A DNA stretch of 36,428 nucleotides from UBA1563 sp041667115 (GTDB taxonomy: Bacteria > Bacteroidota > Ignavibacteria > Ignavibacteriales > Ignavibacteriaceae), in the NCBI GenBank assembly GCA_041667115.1, contig JBAYFO010000036.1:1-36428 (forward strand), given 5' to 3'. This document shows positions 6,468-15,204 of the stretch, piece by piece. The position numbers and the translations under genes were made by a program. The notes beneath the pieces are model-generated. The model was not told the DNA's origin and did not search any database. It saw only the letters and a list, made by a program, of their open reading frames with translations. Numbering within the stretch: the first letter of the stretch is position 1; each line of letters opens with the position of its first letter.

Positions 6468-9400
6468 ATGAAAATAAATGAACATAAAGAAAACCGAAAG
6501 GTGAATATATTTATTAAAGGCTGCGGATTACTAGCAGTTTTCCTGGGGTTATCTGCAATATTCGGATGGCTTTTCGATATCGTACAACTAGCAAGTTTCG
6601 ATTCAACTAAAATACCAATGGCGTTAAGCACAGCCATTTTGTTTACCGTGTACGGGGTAATAATTTTCTTGTACAATAGGTTCCCTTCAAGCCGAATAAT
6701 ATCAAGGGTTGGAATTACTTTCAGTTCTGTTGCAATCTTGGTTTCGTTACTGCTCCTTTATCTATCACTGAGCGGAATACGTTTGAATGCCGAACATTTA
6801 GGTATGAGAATGAGCAGCGGGATCAATACTTTTATAGTAGGGCATATGTCTCCAATTACCGCAATTGTTTTTGTGTTTATTGGTTTGTCGTCCTTATTAA
6901 GGTTGATGAAAACAAGAGTGAAAATACAAATGCAAGCGGCTTTTTTATCAGCGGTTCTAGTAATTGCTATCTCCATTATTCTTCTCTTATCTTATCTTTT
7001 TGGTACACCCTTGCTTTATGAAGGAGGATTCATTCCACCGGCGTTGACAACTTCTCTTGCCTTTTTATTTCTGGGAATTGCACTACTTTTAAATTCAGGG
7101 CTGGAGATTTGGGTTCTCGAAGAAATTACGGATGCTATGAATACCCGTTCTACCTATATACTTTATCTGGTTTTCATTACTCTTATTGTAGGAATAATTA
7201 CATCGGGGTACTTGTATTATAGAGTTTATGAAAAAAATTACCGGACGGAAATTGAGCATCAGCTTTCATCCATCGCCTTATTAAAGGTAAACCAAATTAT
7301 ACAGTGGCGTCTGGAACGTTTGGGTGATGCAGAAGTTTTTTATAAGAATACAGAATTCTCCGGATTGGTAAAACGTTATATTAAGAACCCAAACGATACC
7401 GATGCAAAACAAAGAATACTAAAATGGATTGGGGAGGTGCAATCGGCTTATAAATACAACCGGATATGCCTACATAACAAGAATGGTGATGAAGTTACCT
7501 CAACATCTAGTGAAGAATTTCTTAAGCCGTATATTTTTACCACCCGTTCTTCAGAGGTATTGAATTCCGGTAAGATATTTTTTGAAGATTTTTACCGTGA
7601 TGAAAATGATAATCGTATTTATCTAACAATTTTTGTCCCCATTCTTTCTGGAAAAAATGTAATTGGAGTACTTGCATTACGAATTGATCCGGAACAATAT
7701 CTTTATCCGTTAATCAATGCATGGCCTTCATTAAGCAAAACGGCAGAGACACTTCTTGTTCGCCGCGAAGGGAATGAAGTTGTGTTCCTAAACGAACTAA
7801 AGTTTGAAAAAAATACTGCGCTAAAACTTAGAAGACCTTTAACGGATTTAAAGCTGCCGGGAGCAAGAGCGGCTTTGGGGAATAATGAAATTATGGAAGG
7901 GATAGACTATCGCGGTGTGCCGGTACTAGCTTACGTCTGTCCGATACCAACTTCCCCCTGGTTCATCGTTGCACGTATGGATTTATCGGAAGTATATGCC
8001 CCTCTTCGAGAACGAATGTGGTTCATGATTATTTTGCTCGTTGGTCTCTTGGTTGGCTCCGGCGCGAGTGTTGGACAAATATGGCATCACCAGCGTGTTA
8101 AATTTTATAAAGAAAAATTTGAAACGAAAGATGCGTTAATTGCTTCCGAAACACGTTACCGCCGCCTTTTCGAAGCGGCAAGAGATGGCATTTTAATCCT
8201 TGATGCGGAAACCGGAATGATTGTAGATGTGAATCCATTTTTAATACAATTGTTGGGCTTCTCAAAAGAGCAATTCCTAGAAAAAACAATCTGGGAAATC
8301 GGATCCCTTAAAGATATAGTTGCTAATCAAGATAATTTTTTAGAACTACAACAGAAAGAATTTGTCCGCTATGAAGATATACCGCTTGAAACATTTGACG
8401 GTCAATACATTAATGTGGAGTTTGTAAGTAATGTTTATGTAGTTAATAATAAAAAAGTAATCCAGTGTAATATTCGCGATATCACTGAACGCAAGCGTGC
8501 GGAAGAAGTACTACGCAAGGCTGAAAAAACCTTTCGCTTCTTATTCGAGAATAATCCCTTATGTATGTGGGTATATGATTTACAAACCCTTTCCTTTCTT
8601 GCAGTAAACGATGCAGCAGTAAATAACTACGGTTACACGAGGGAAGAATTTTTATCCATGACGCTGAAAGATATACGTCCACCGGAGGATATCTCTTTAT
8701 TGTTGGAAGATGTAGTAAAAGAACGTACGACGTTACAGCATTCAGAGGGGTGGCAGCATAAGCTGAAAGATGGAAGAATAATCATAGTTGAAATTGCGTC
8801 CCATGCAATAAATTTTGAAGGACACGATGCGGTACTTGTTGTTGCCTTAGATATTACCGAGCGAAAAAAGGCGGAAGAAGCTTTACGCTATCATCAAGAA
8901 TTATTAAAGGAAATGGGCAGAGTAGCAAAAATTGGCGGATGGGAATTTAACCCGCTAACCGGTAAGGGAACATGGACAGAAGTGGTAGCAGAAATCCACG
9001 ATCTTGATCCGAACGAGGAAACAAATGTTGAGCGGGGATTAAGTTTTTATTTTGATGAATCCCGTTCAAAGATTGAGCATGCAATTAAAGAAGCAATTGA
9101 ATTTAGTAAACCATACAACCTTGAGCTTGAGCTAATAACAGCAAAGGGGAATCATAAATGGGTTCAAACGATCGGGCGTCCAATAATAGAAAATGGAAAG
9201 GTTGTAAATGTTCGCGGCTCTTTCCAGGATATAACCGAGCGTAAAAAAGCGGAAGAGGAAATCCGCAAGCTTAATCAAGAACTTGAGCAGCGCGTTATTG
9301 AGCGGACGGCTCAATTAGAAAATGCGAATAAAGAGTTGGAATCATTTTCTTATTCCGTTTCGCACGATCTGCGTGCACCTCTGCGGCATATTAGCGGGTT

Positions 9401-10013
9401 TGTTGAACTGTTAACTAACAGCTTTAAAGATTCACTTCCTGATAAAGAAAAACATTATCTTGAAATCATTGCAAATTCTGCAAATCAAATGGGAACACTC
9501 ATTGATGATCTTTTGCAGTTCTCCAGAACCGGGCGGCAGGAGATGCGGCAAGACAATTTGGATATGAATCTGGTTTTACAAGAAGCGCTTGATCAACTTA
9601 AACAAGATCATCCTGAAGATGATATTGATTGGGTGATTGCAAATTTACCACACGTATTTGGAGACCATGCGATGCTTCGACTTGTTTGGACAAATCTGTT
9701 AAGCAACGCGGTCAAGTTCACTAGAAAAATGGAGAAAGCTCATATTGAAATAGATTCATTTACGGAAAATGAAGAAACCGTTTTTCGGGTGAAGGACAAT
9801 GGTGTCGGATTTGATATGAAATATTCTCAAAAATTGTTTGGCGTCTTTCAGCGTCTGCATTCTGTTGCAGATTTTGAGGGAACCGGCATCGGGCTTGCTA
9901 ATGTACGCCGGATTATTCTTAAGCACCAAGGGCGCACATGGGCAGAAGCCGAGATAGACAAAGGTGCTACGTTTTATTTTACGTTACCAATACCTAGAGG
10001 AATTAATAATTAG
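6468..10013 (+). CDS. Multi-PAS membrane sensor histidine kinase
   Basis: 1181 residues. About six N-terminal membrane helices (roughly 15-212) form a MASE-like sensor block. A helix at about 228-252 and another at 517-540 flank an extracytoplasmic Cache-like domain (about 255-515, ending in PTSPWFIVARMDLSEVY). Three PAS domains follow, about 565-675, 685-798 and 808-925, each ending in a DITERK signature. Then come a coiled coil (about 925-958), HisKA with His966 in SYSVSHDLRA, and HATPase with NLLSNAVKFT, DNGVGFD and GTGIGLANV. The kinase core is of the type commonly paired with small Rcp1-like receivers such as the one encoded next. The stimulus is unknown. It starts 32 bases after the previous kinase across the REP-like repeat, so the two may be co-transcribed. 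Confidence 0.9.
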   Translation: MKINEHKENRKVNIFIKGCGLLAVFLGLSAIFGWLFDIVQLASFDSTKIPMALSTAILFTVYGVIIFLYNRFPSSRIISRVGITFSSVAILVSLLLLYLSLSGIRLNAEHLGMRMSSGINTFIVGHMSPITAIVFVFIGLSSLLRLMKTRVKIQMQAAFLSAVLVIAISIILLLSYLFGTPLLYEGGFIPPALTTSLAFLFLGIALLLNSGLEIWVLEEITDAMNTRSTYILYLVFITLIVGIITSGYLYYRVYEKNYRTEIEHQLSSIALLKVNQIIQWRLERLGDAEVFYKNTEFSGLVKRYIKNPNDTDAKQRILKWIGEVQSAYKYNRICLHNKNGDEVTSTSSEEFLKPYIFTTRSSEVLNSGKIFFEDFYRDENDNRIYLTIFVPILSGKNVIGVLALRIDPEQYLYPLINAWPSLSKTAETLLVRREGNEVVFLNELKFEKNTALKLRRPLTDLKLPGARAALGNNEIMEGIDYRGVPVLAYVCPIPTSPWFIVARMDLSEVYAPLRERMWFMIILLVGLLVGSGASVGQIWHHQRVKFYKEKFETKDALIASETRYRRLFEAARDGILILDAETGMIVDVNPFLIQLLGFSKEQFLEKTIWEIGSLKDIVANQDNFLELQQKEFVRYEDIPLETFDGQYINVEFVSNVYVVNNKKVIQCNIRDITERKRAEEVLRKAEKTFRFLFENNPLCMWVYDLQTLSFLAVNDAAVNNYGYTREEFLSMTLKDIRPPEDISLLLEDVVKERTTLQHSEGWQHKLKDGRIIIVEIASHAINFEGHDAVLVVALDITERKKAEEALRYHQELLKEMGRVAKIGGWEFNPLTGKGTWTEVVAEIHDLDPNEETNVERGLSFYFDESRSKIEHAIKEAIEFSKPYNLELELITAKGNHKWVQTIGRPIIENGKVVNVRGSFQDITERKKAEEEIRKLNQELEQRVIERTAQLENANKELESFSYSVSHDLRAPLRHISGFVELLTNSFKDSLPDKEKHYLEIIANSANQMGTLIDDLLQFSRTGRQEMRQDNLDMNLVLQEALDQLKQDHPEDDIDWVIANLPHVFGDHAMLRLVWTNLLSNAVKFTRKMEKAHIEIDSFTENEETVFRVKDNGVGFDMKYSQKLFGVFQRLHSVADFEGTGIGLANVRRIILKHQGRTWAEAEIDKGATFYFTLPIPRGINN

Positions 10014-10020
10014 ATAGTTA

Positions 10021-10043
10021 GCAATCCGCCAGAGGCGGACTGC
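10021..10043. repeat. Short GC-rich inverted repeat
   Basis: GCAATCCGCC (10021-10030) and GGCGGACTGC (10034-10043) pair over ten positions with one mismatch around AGA. It begins 7 bases after the kinase stop. No T-run follows on either strand, so it is more like a dispersed intergenic repeat or mRNA-end stabiliser than a terminator. Confidence 0.5.
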
Positions 10044-10079
10044 GCAGAATGGCGAGAATATTAAAAATTTAAGAATAAC

Positions 10080-10138
10080 GATTAACGATATTTGATTTTT
10101 GATGTAACAAAATCTTCGAACTTCTAAAATCGTTAATC
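10080..10138. repeat. Spaced inverted repeat GATTAACGAT/ATCGTTAATC
   Basis: Perfect ten-base arms at 10080-10089 and 10129-10138 around a 39-base AT-rich centre. It may form a long hairpin in the transcript between the kinase and receiver genes. Role unknown. Confidence 0.45.
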
Positions 10139-10162
10139 CTTGTTCTGAGATCAATTTTGGTT

Positions 10163-10186
10163 CTGTCCCGATAGCTATCGGGACAG
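10163..10186. repeat. Perfect 24-base palindrome, REP-like
   Basis: CTGTCCCGATAG followed by its exact reverse complement. It shares the TCCCGATA/TATCGGGA core and the following ACAG with the repeat at 6418-6453, so it is a second copy of a dispersed element. It lies 104 bases before the receiver gene and could also be a protein-binding site. Confidence 0.75.
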
Positions 10187-10289
10187 TTTATGAATTAGGA
10201 CTATGATTCCTGGCAACCGATTACTCAAAGTTATTTAGTTATTTTAAGATAAAAAATGTTCCGTAAAAATAAGAGAAAGAGGAAATGGC

Positions 10290-10754
10290 ATGAACAATCT
10301 AAAAACAATTTTACTGGCAGAAGATAATCCTAATGATGTTGAGCTAACTCTCGAGGCAATGAAAGAGAACAATCTTGCCAATCAAATTATCGTTGTTAAC
10401 GACGGAGTTGAGGCGATTGAATATTTACGGTGTGAAGGGAATTATAAAGAGAGAAAAGGAGGAAACCCTGCTGTCATACTCCTCGATATCAAAATGCCCC
10501 GCTTGGATGGAATTGAGGTACTGCGGATAATCCGCAGCGATCCGAAACTTAAAACTCTACCCGTTGTCATACTCACTTCCTCCCGCGAAGAACAGGACTT
10601 GATGATAAGTTATAATCTTGGGGTAAATGCCTATGTTGTTAAGCCGGTTAACTTCAAAGATTTCATCGATGCAGTGAAACAAATTGGCGTTTTCTGGGCA
10701 GTCCTTAATGAATTACCACCTGAAGGGATTGATGAAAATGGTCTTAAAAAATAA
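10290..10754 (+). CDS. Stand-alone response regulator receiver, Rcp1-like
   Basis: 154-residue single-domain receiver. Acidic pocket Glu11-Asp12 in LLAEDNPND, phosphoacceptor Asp66 in ILLDIKMP, the switch residue Thr96 in LTSSRE, and Lys118 in VVKPVN. The C-terminal extension (FWAVLNELPP) is typical of the Rcp1/CheY-like receivers that pair with PAS or phytochrome kinases. There is no output domain, so it probably shuttles phosphate or acts by protein contact, likely with the kinase just upstream and the hybrid kinase just downstream. A good ribosome site (AGAGGA, about 10277-10282) precedes the ATG. The end overlaps the start of the next gene. Confidence 0.92.
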   Translation: MNNLKTILLAEDNPNDVELTLEAMKENNLANQIIVVNDGVEAIEYLRCEGNYKERKGGNPAVILLDIKMPRLDGIEVLRIIRSDPKLKTLPVVILTSSREEQDLMISYNLGVNAYVVKPVNFKDFIDAVKQIGVFWAVLNELPPEGIDENGLKK

Positions 10755-13524
10755 AACCGCCATAGCTTTAAAAGTTCTGTGTCTTGAAGATGTACCTCAG
10801 GATGCAGAACTCATGAGTGAGTTGATTAGAGAAGCGGGTTACAATTTAGAAATGGATATTACCGCGACAGAAAAAGGGTTTGAGTCTCTTCTACGCACCG
10901 GTAAGTACGATATCATTTTATCTGATTTCAAATTACCGGGATTCGATGCCTTTGGTGCGTTACAATTACGCTACGAGATTTGTCCGGGGATCCCTTTTAT
11001 TTGTGTCTCGGGATCAATAGGAGAAGAAACAGCTATTGAAATTTTACGATTAGGCGCAGATGATTATGTTCTTAAAGATAGACCGGAGAGACTTCCCTAT
11101 GCTATCAAAAGAGCGCTTGAAGAAGCTAAGGAAAAAGAAAAAAGACGAAAAGCGGAAGAGACGCTGAAAGAAAGTGAAGCCATATTGAACCAGGCTCTGA
11201 AAATTGCTAAACTCAGTACCTGGGCATACGATGTTGCACTGGATCAGTTTACGTTCAATGATCAATTCTACAACCTTCTCAACACATCAGCAGAGCAAGA
11301 AGGGGGCTACAAAATGTCCTCCGCACACTACGCTCAAAAGTTTGTTCATCCTGAGGATAGCGCAATGGTTGGAGTGGAAACTCAAAAAGCGTTGGAAACG
11401 ACTGAACCGGAATATTATTCCAATGTTGACCATCGTGTTATCTGCGCAGATGGTGAGTTACGACACATTACTGTCCATATTCGAATTGTGAAAGATCAGC
11501 ATGGGAGAACAGTCAAAACATATGGTGTAAACCAGGACATTACCGAACGCAAACGGGCGGAAGAAATTCTCCAATATGAAAGATCACTCCTCCGTACGGT
11601 CATTGATAATATTCCTGACTCTATTTATACAAAGGATTTATCCAGCCGTAAAACTCTTGCCAATTTAAGTGATATCCACCATATGGGAATGAACTCTGAG
11701 GCGGATGTTTTAGGAAAGGATGACTTTGAATTTTACACAAAAGAACTTGCGAAAACATTCGTTTCGGATGACCAATACGTGATGCAAACAGGAAAACCGG
11801 TACTTAACAAAGAAGAATATACAGTTGATAAGAATGGACAAAAACGATGGCTGCTCTCATCAAAACTACCGTTGCGGGATAAGGATAACCGGATAATCGG
11901 TCTGGTTGGAATCGGGCGTGATATTACAGAACGAAAAAAAGTTGAAGAGACTCTTAAAGAAAGCGAAGAATACTACCGGTATATAGTTGAAGCTACAAAC
12001 GCTATTCTGTATCACCTTAAATATTCATCGATGAAATACGATTACATTAATCCTGCAATAGAAAAACTAATAGGTTATACATCGGAAGAAATAAATGAAA
12101 TCGGTTTCAAAAATATAGTAGTTAAAATCAGTAGATATCATGTTGAAAAGGTTGATATCGATTTAGTGGTAGCAGACAGAGAACAAGGGAAAACCCTTGA
12201 ATGGCAAGCCGACTATCAAATAAAAACAAAAGATGGAAGATTAATCTGGTTGTCGGATCATTCACATCCGTGGAAGGATGAAACCGGTAAGTTGATAGGA
12301 AGTATTGGCATTTTAAGGGATATCACAGAGCGCAAAAATGCCGAAGCAGAAATAATTAAAGCAAAAGAAAAAGCGGAAGAAATGAACCGCCTAAAATCAA
12401 ACTTCCTCGCTAACATGAGTCATGAACTGAGAACCCCTCTCAATGGGATCTTAGGTTATGCAGATATTCTCTCTTCAAACCTAAAAGAACCCGATCTCCT
12501 TGAAATGACGCAAGGTATTTATGATTCCGGCAAGCGATTGAGTGAAACATTGAAATTTATTCTTGATTTATCAGAAGCGGAAACCGATAAAATTGAAATG
12601 ATAGCTAAAGATGTTGAGGTAGTACCACTTGTAAAAGATAGTATTAACTCTTTTTCCAAAGAAGCGGAAAAAAGAAATCTTACATTGGAAACAATTATAA
12701 AAAGTGAAAACATTTATGCTCATTTAGATGAACATCTCTTTACCCGGATACTTTACAATCTACTTGATAATGCTCTAAAATTTACAAGGAAAGGAAAAAT
12801 TACTGTAGAGGTTGGAAGTGAATTTATCATAGACAAGAAATGGATTTATCTGAAGGTTAAAGATACCGGGATTGGAATTCCTTCTGACAAGATTGAGCTA
12901 ATCTGGGATGAATTCCGGCAGGTAAGCGAGGGATTAACACGTAGCCATGAAGGAGCTGGTCTTGGATTAACAATATCAAAAAAAACTGTGGAATTTATGC
13001 ATGGAACAATCTCCGTTGATAGTGAAGTAGGAGTCGGTTCGGTTTTTACGGTTAAATTTCCTGCGGTAAGTGTTACTCCACAAATAGAAGAAGTGGTAAA
13101 AGAAAAACAGAGCACGGTTTTTCAGCCTGAAAAAGCAGCAACTGTAACGGCAGTTATGCCGTTAGTTCTCTGTGTTGAAGATGATTTTGCAAATAGAAAC
13201 ATTATTAAATATTTCTTAAAATATACGTGTAGAGTTGAAACAGCGGTAGACGGAGAGACTGCTTTACAAATGGCTGCCGAAAAAAAGTATGATCTAATTT
13301 TAATGGATATTAATTTAGGAGGAGGGAGGAATGGAATTGAAGTAGTCAAAGAAATATTAAAAATGCCTATGTATTCCGGAACACCGATTATAGCAGTTAC
13401 TGCCTATGCACTTGAAAAAGATAAAACACAATTCTTAAAAGAGGGATGCACGCATTACATTGCTAAACCATTTCAAAAACAAGAGATTATAGATTTAGTA
13501 ACAAATGCACTTAAAAATAATTAG
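10738..13524 (+). CDS. Hybrid histidine kinase with receivers at both ends and three PAS domains
   Basis: 928 residues with the chosen start. An N-terminal receiver (about 10-120; Asp63 in IILSDFKLP) is followed by three PAS domains (about 145-272, 280-400, 405-532), HisKA with His562 in NMSHELRTPLNG, HATPase (NLLDNALKFT, DTGIGIP, GAGLGL), and a C-terminal receiver (about 808-925) with Asp857 in LILMDINLGG and a final AKPF motif. It has no membrane helix and is cytoplasmic. The open frame extends upstream to 10684, but ATG 10738 lies 9 bases after GAAGGGA (10722-10728), while ATG 10732 is only 3 bases away; 10738 therefore fits best. It overlaps the preceding receiver gene by 17 bases, indicating coupled translation. 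It probably works as a multistep phosphorelay hub. Confidence 0.9.
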   Translation: MVLKNKTAIALKVLCLEDVPQDAELMSELIREAGYNLEMDITATEKGFESLLRTGKYDIILSDFKLPGFDAFGALQLRYEICPGIPFICVSGSIGEETAIEILRLGADDYVLKDRPERLPYAIKRALEEAKEKEKRRKAEETLKESEAILNQALKIAKLSTWAYDVALDQFTFNDQFYNLLNTSAEQEGGYKMSSAHYAQKFVHPEDSAMVGVETQKALETTEPEYYSNVDHRVICADGELRHITVHIRIVKDQHGRTVKTYGVNQDITERKRAEEILQYERSLLRTVIDNIPDSIYTKDLSSRKTLANLSDIHHMGMNSEADVLGKDDFEFYTKELAKTFVSDDQYVMQTGKPVLNKEEYTVDKNGQKRWLLSSKLPLRDKDNRIIGLVGIGRDITERKKVEETLKESEEYYRYIVEATNAILYHLKYSSMKYDYINPAIEKLIGYTSEEINEIGFKNIVVKISRYHVEKVDIDLVVADREQGKTLEWQADYQIKTKDGRLIWLSDHSHPWKDETGKLIGSIGILRDITERKNAEAEIIKAKEKAEEMNRLKSNFLANMSHELRTPLNGILGYADILSSNLKEPDLLEMTQGIYDSGKRLSETLKFILDLSEAETDKIEMIAKDVEVVPLVKDSINSFSKEAEKRNLTLETIIKSENIYAHLDEHLFTRILYNLLDNALKFTRKGKITVEVGSEFIIDKKWIYLKVKDTGIGIPSDKIELIWDEFRQVSEGLTRSHEGAGLGLTISKKTVEFMHGTISVDSEVGVGSVFTVKFPAVSVTPQIEEVVKEKQSTVFQPEKAATVTAVMPLVLCVEDDFANRNIIKYFLKYTCRVETAVDGETALQMAAEKKYDLILMDINLGGGRNGIEVVKEILKMPMYSGTPIIAVTAYALEKDKTQFLKEGCTHYIAKPFQKQEIIDLVTNALKNN

Positions 13525-13553
13525 ACTTCCATTTATGAGCAAAACACTATTAA

Positions 13554-13795
13554 GTTGATGGAGTACTCCGGAAAAATAAGATTGACTTGACCTTGATGGA
13601 AATCTCGCTTCGTGGTGCTGATAATAGAAGAGAAGCGCATTAACTGCTAGCTGTGCTGAATATTTTGTTAAACCCTACTCTTTGAAATTGCTGCCGGATA
13701 ACAATGGAATGGAAAGCCACAACATTGCTTACACAGTTCTGCTTCCCGGCGGCAATATTCTCCTCGAATTTCTCCTACAGATAAAAGCAAAGTAA
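13554..13795 (+). pseudogene. Decayed receiver-domain fragment
   Basis: Between two genes, two short frames read as pieces of a receiver. The first (13554-13643) starts VDG and continues KIDLTLMEISLRGADN before a stop. It parallels the hybrid kinase's KYDLILMDINLGGGRN, with Glu in place of the phosphoacceptor Asp. The second, shifted in frame (13646-13795), reads CAEYFVKPYSLK, the usual receiver C-terminal lysine motif, and runs to a TAA. The VDG-to-KK segment and the switch Thr/Ser region are missing, so it is deleted and frameshifted. It could be a remnant of a duplicated downstream receiver. The match rests on short motifs only. Confidence 0.5.
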
Positions 13796-13815
13796 TTGAT
13801 GCGTTTTTTTTTGAA

Positions 13816-13846
13816 TAGACAGGAAAGGGAATAATCAATATATTTG
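13816..13846 (+). promoter_or_regulatory. Bacteroidota-type promoter for the lipoprotein gene
   Basis: TAGACA at 13816-13821, a 17-base spacer and TATATTTG at 13839-13846 (exact TAnnTTTG). The expected start leaves a leader of about 80 bases before the TTG start codon at 13932. Confidence 0.55.
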
Positions 13847-13931
13847 TTCTACATATATAAATGTTGAAGTTGTGAGATTTATTGACTATCCTATCTCATG
13901 TTCTTGAAGTAACTAAAATAGCGGAGATATA

Positions 13932-14828
13932 TTGAACTCTAAAAAGAATGAAAATCAAATTGCCTTTCTATTGCTAACGATCTTTTTAACGATGTTGAGC
14001 ATCAACGGATGCAGTTCCGGAATTAAAATGCAAAGCGATTGGCAAGATCAAGAATTTACTTTAAACGGGAAGGTGTCTGATTGGGGAACCACCCTTCATC
14101 CAGCCTCAGATAGCAAGATCAATGTCGGGTTCAAGAACGATGATGAGTTTCTTTCCTTATGCATTTCTACCGAAGACCGCGCAACAATAATGCAAATCAT
14201 GAAATTTGGATTTGTGGTCTGGCTTGAACCTGAAAATGGAGATACAAAACAATTCGGTATAAAGTATCCGATACAAACCATGCCTTTAGACAAACATGAG
14301 ATGACAAAAGATAATCCAGATGGCTTATTTGGAGAAAACCTGAGAGCAGCACCGACGGAGGAAAAAATGTATAATCGGATGTTGGAAGAATTGCAGAAGC
14401 AAATTGAATTTCAAGTTGTTGATAAGGACGATGTACCAATAACCGCAATTCCGGTGATTAACAGAGAAGGAATCAAAATAAAAATAGGAATGGAAAAAGG
14501 AATGTTAGTGTATGAGTTACAAATTCCATTAAAAAGGAGTTCAGATTATTCATTTGCCGTAGGGGCTTTACCGGGAGAGAAAATAAAAGTAAAATTCGAA
14601 ACGCTACAGCCTGATTTCAGTGATATGAAGAAAGCATCTGGAGAAGGTTTCGGAGAAGATGAGGGAAGCGGCGGTGGAAGATCTTCAGGTGAACAGCGTG
14701 AAGGTAGTATGTCGCAAAGAAGCGGACGAGGCGGACGGAGACACTCCGAGGGAGCCGGTAGCATAAACAAATCAGAAACACTTGATTATTCAGTTGAACT
14801 GACATTAACTACCGGGTCTAAAAAATAA
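13932..14828 (+). CDS. Predicted lipoprotein with CBM9/DOMON-like domain and Gly/Ser/Arg tail
   Basis: 298 residues. The N-terminus is a lipoprotein signal ending LSINGC, with Cys27 as likely lipidation site; Asn at -2 is unusual. Residues about 36-215 read FTLNGKVSDWG and INVGFKNDDEFLSLCI, resembling the ligand-binding sandwich of CBM9/DOMON-like periplasmic domains; this is a weak fold-level inference. Residues about 240-275 are Gly, Ser, Arg and Glu rich (GGGRSSGEQREGS), then a short beta-like end. TTG is chosen as start because it gives a complete signal peptide and GGAG lies 6 bases upstream. It stands alone before the efflux operon, with its own promoter upstream. Possible role: binding of a small molecule or haem at the outer membrane; unproven. 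Confidence 0.75.
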   Translation: MNSKKNENQIAFLLLTIFLTMLSINGCSSGIKMQSDWQDQEFTLNGKVSDWGTTLHPASDSKINVGFKNDDEFLSLCISTEDRATIMQIMKFGFVVWLEPENGDTKQFGIKYPIQTMPLDKHEMTKDNPDGLFGENLRAAPTEEKMYNRMLEELQKQIEFQVVDKDDVPITAIPVINREGIKIKIGMEKGMLVYELQIPLKRSSDYSFAVGALPGEKIKVKFETLQPDFSDMKKASGEGFGEDEGSGGGRSSGEQREGSMSQRSGRGGRRHSEGAGSINKSETLDYSVELTLTTGSKK

Positions 14829-14880
14829 AATGATATTATAAGAACTAGCAGCGAGATCATGTTTAATAATTGCGAGAAAT

Positions 14881-14905
14881 GAACAATAGCTTGTTCTGCC
14901 TTTTT
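14881..14905 (+). terminator. Weak terminator candidate after the lipoprotein gene
   Basis: GAACAA (14881-14886) pairs with TTGTTC (14891-14896) around TAGC, then TGCC and five T's. The stem is short and AT-rich. The rest of the 14829-15204 gap holds no gene that I can support, only the promoter box at 15165. Confidence 0.3.
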
Positions 14906-15164
14906 GAGAAAAAAGAATTTTGATTCCGGATTGAACGAATCACTTTAGCTTACTTTGCTTTGCTCACGGAGAACGGAATTGTGTTTTTTTAGAAGTTTCT
15001 AGAAAAAGTTCCTTTATAGTTAAACCTTGTAAGCATCAAAAATGTCTATAAATGGTATTAATTTTGATTTCAAGATTGGGTGAGAAAGGATGAAGAAAGA
15101 AGTCTCCCCATTATTTTTTTTGCTCTATCAAAAATTATTACCAACAGTGAAATCATTCCAGCTC

Positions 15165-15172
15165 TAACTTTG
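15165..15172 (+). promoter_or_regulatory. Candidate -7 box for the efflux operon
   Basis: TAACTTTG matches TAnnTTTG exactly and ends 32 bases before the membrane fusion gene, a plausible leader. No clear -35 box lies 17 bases upstream, which could mean an activator-dependent promoter or a chance match. Confidence 0.35.
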
Positions 15173-15204
15173 TTTAATAAAAGAGTGTTAAAACAGGAAC
15201 CAAG

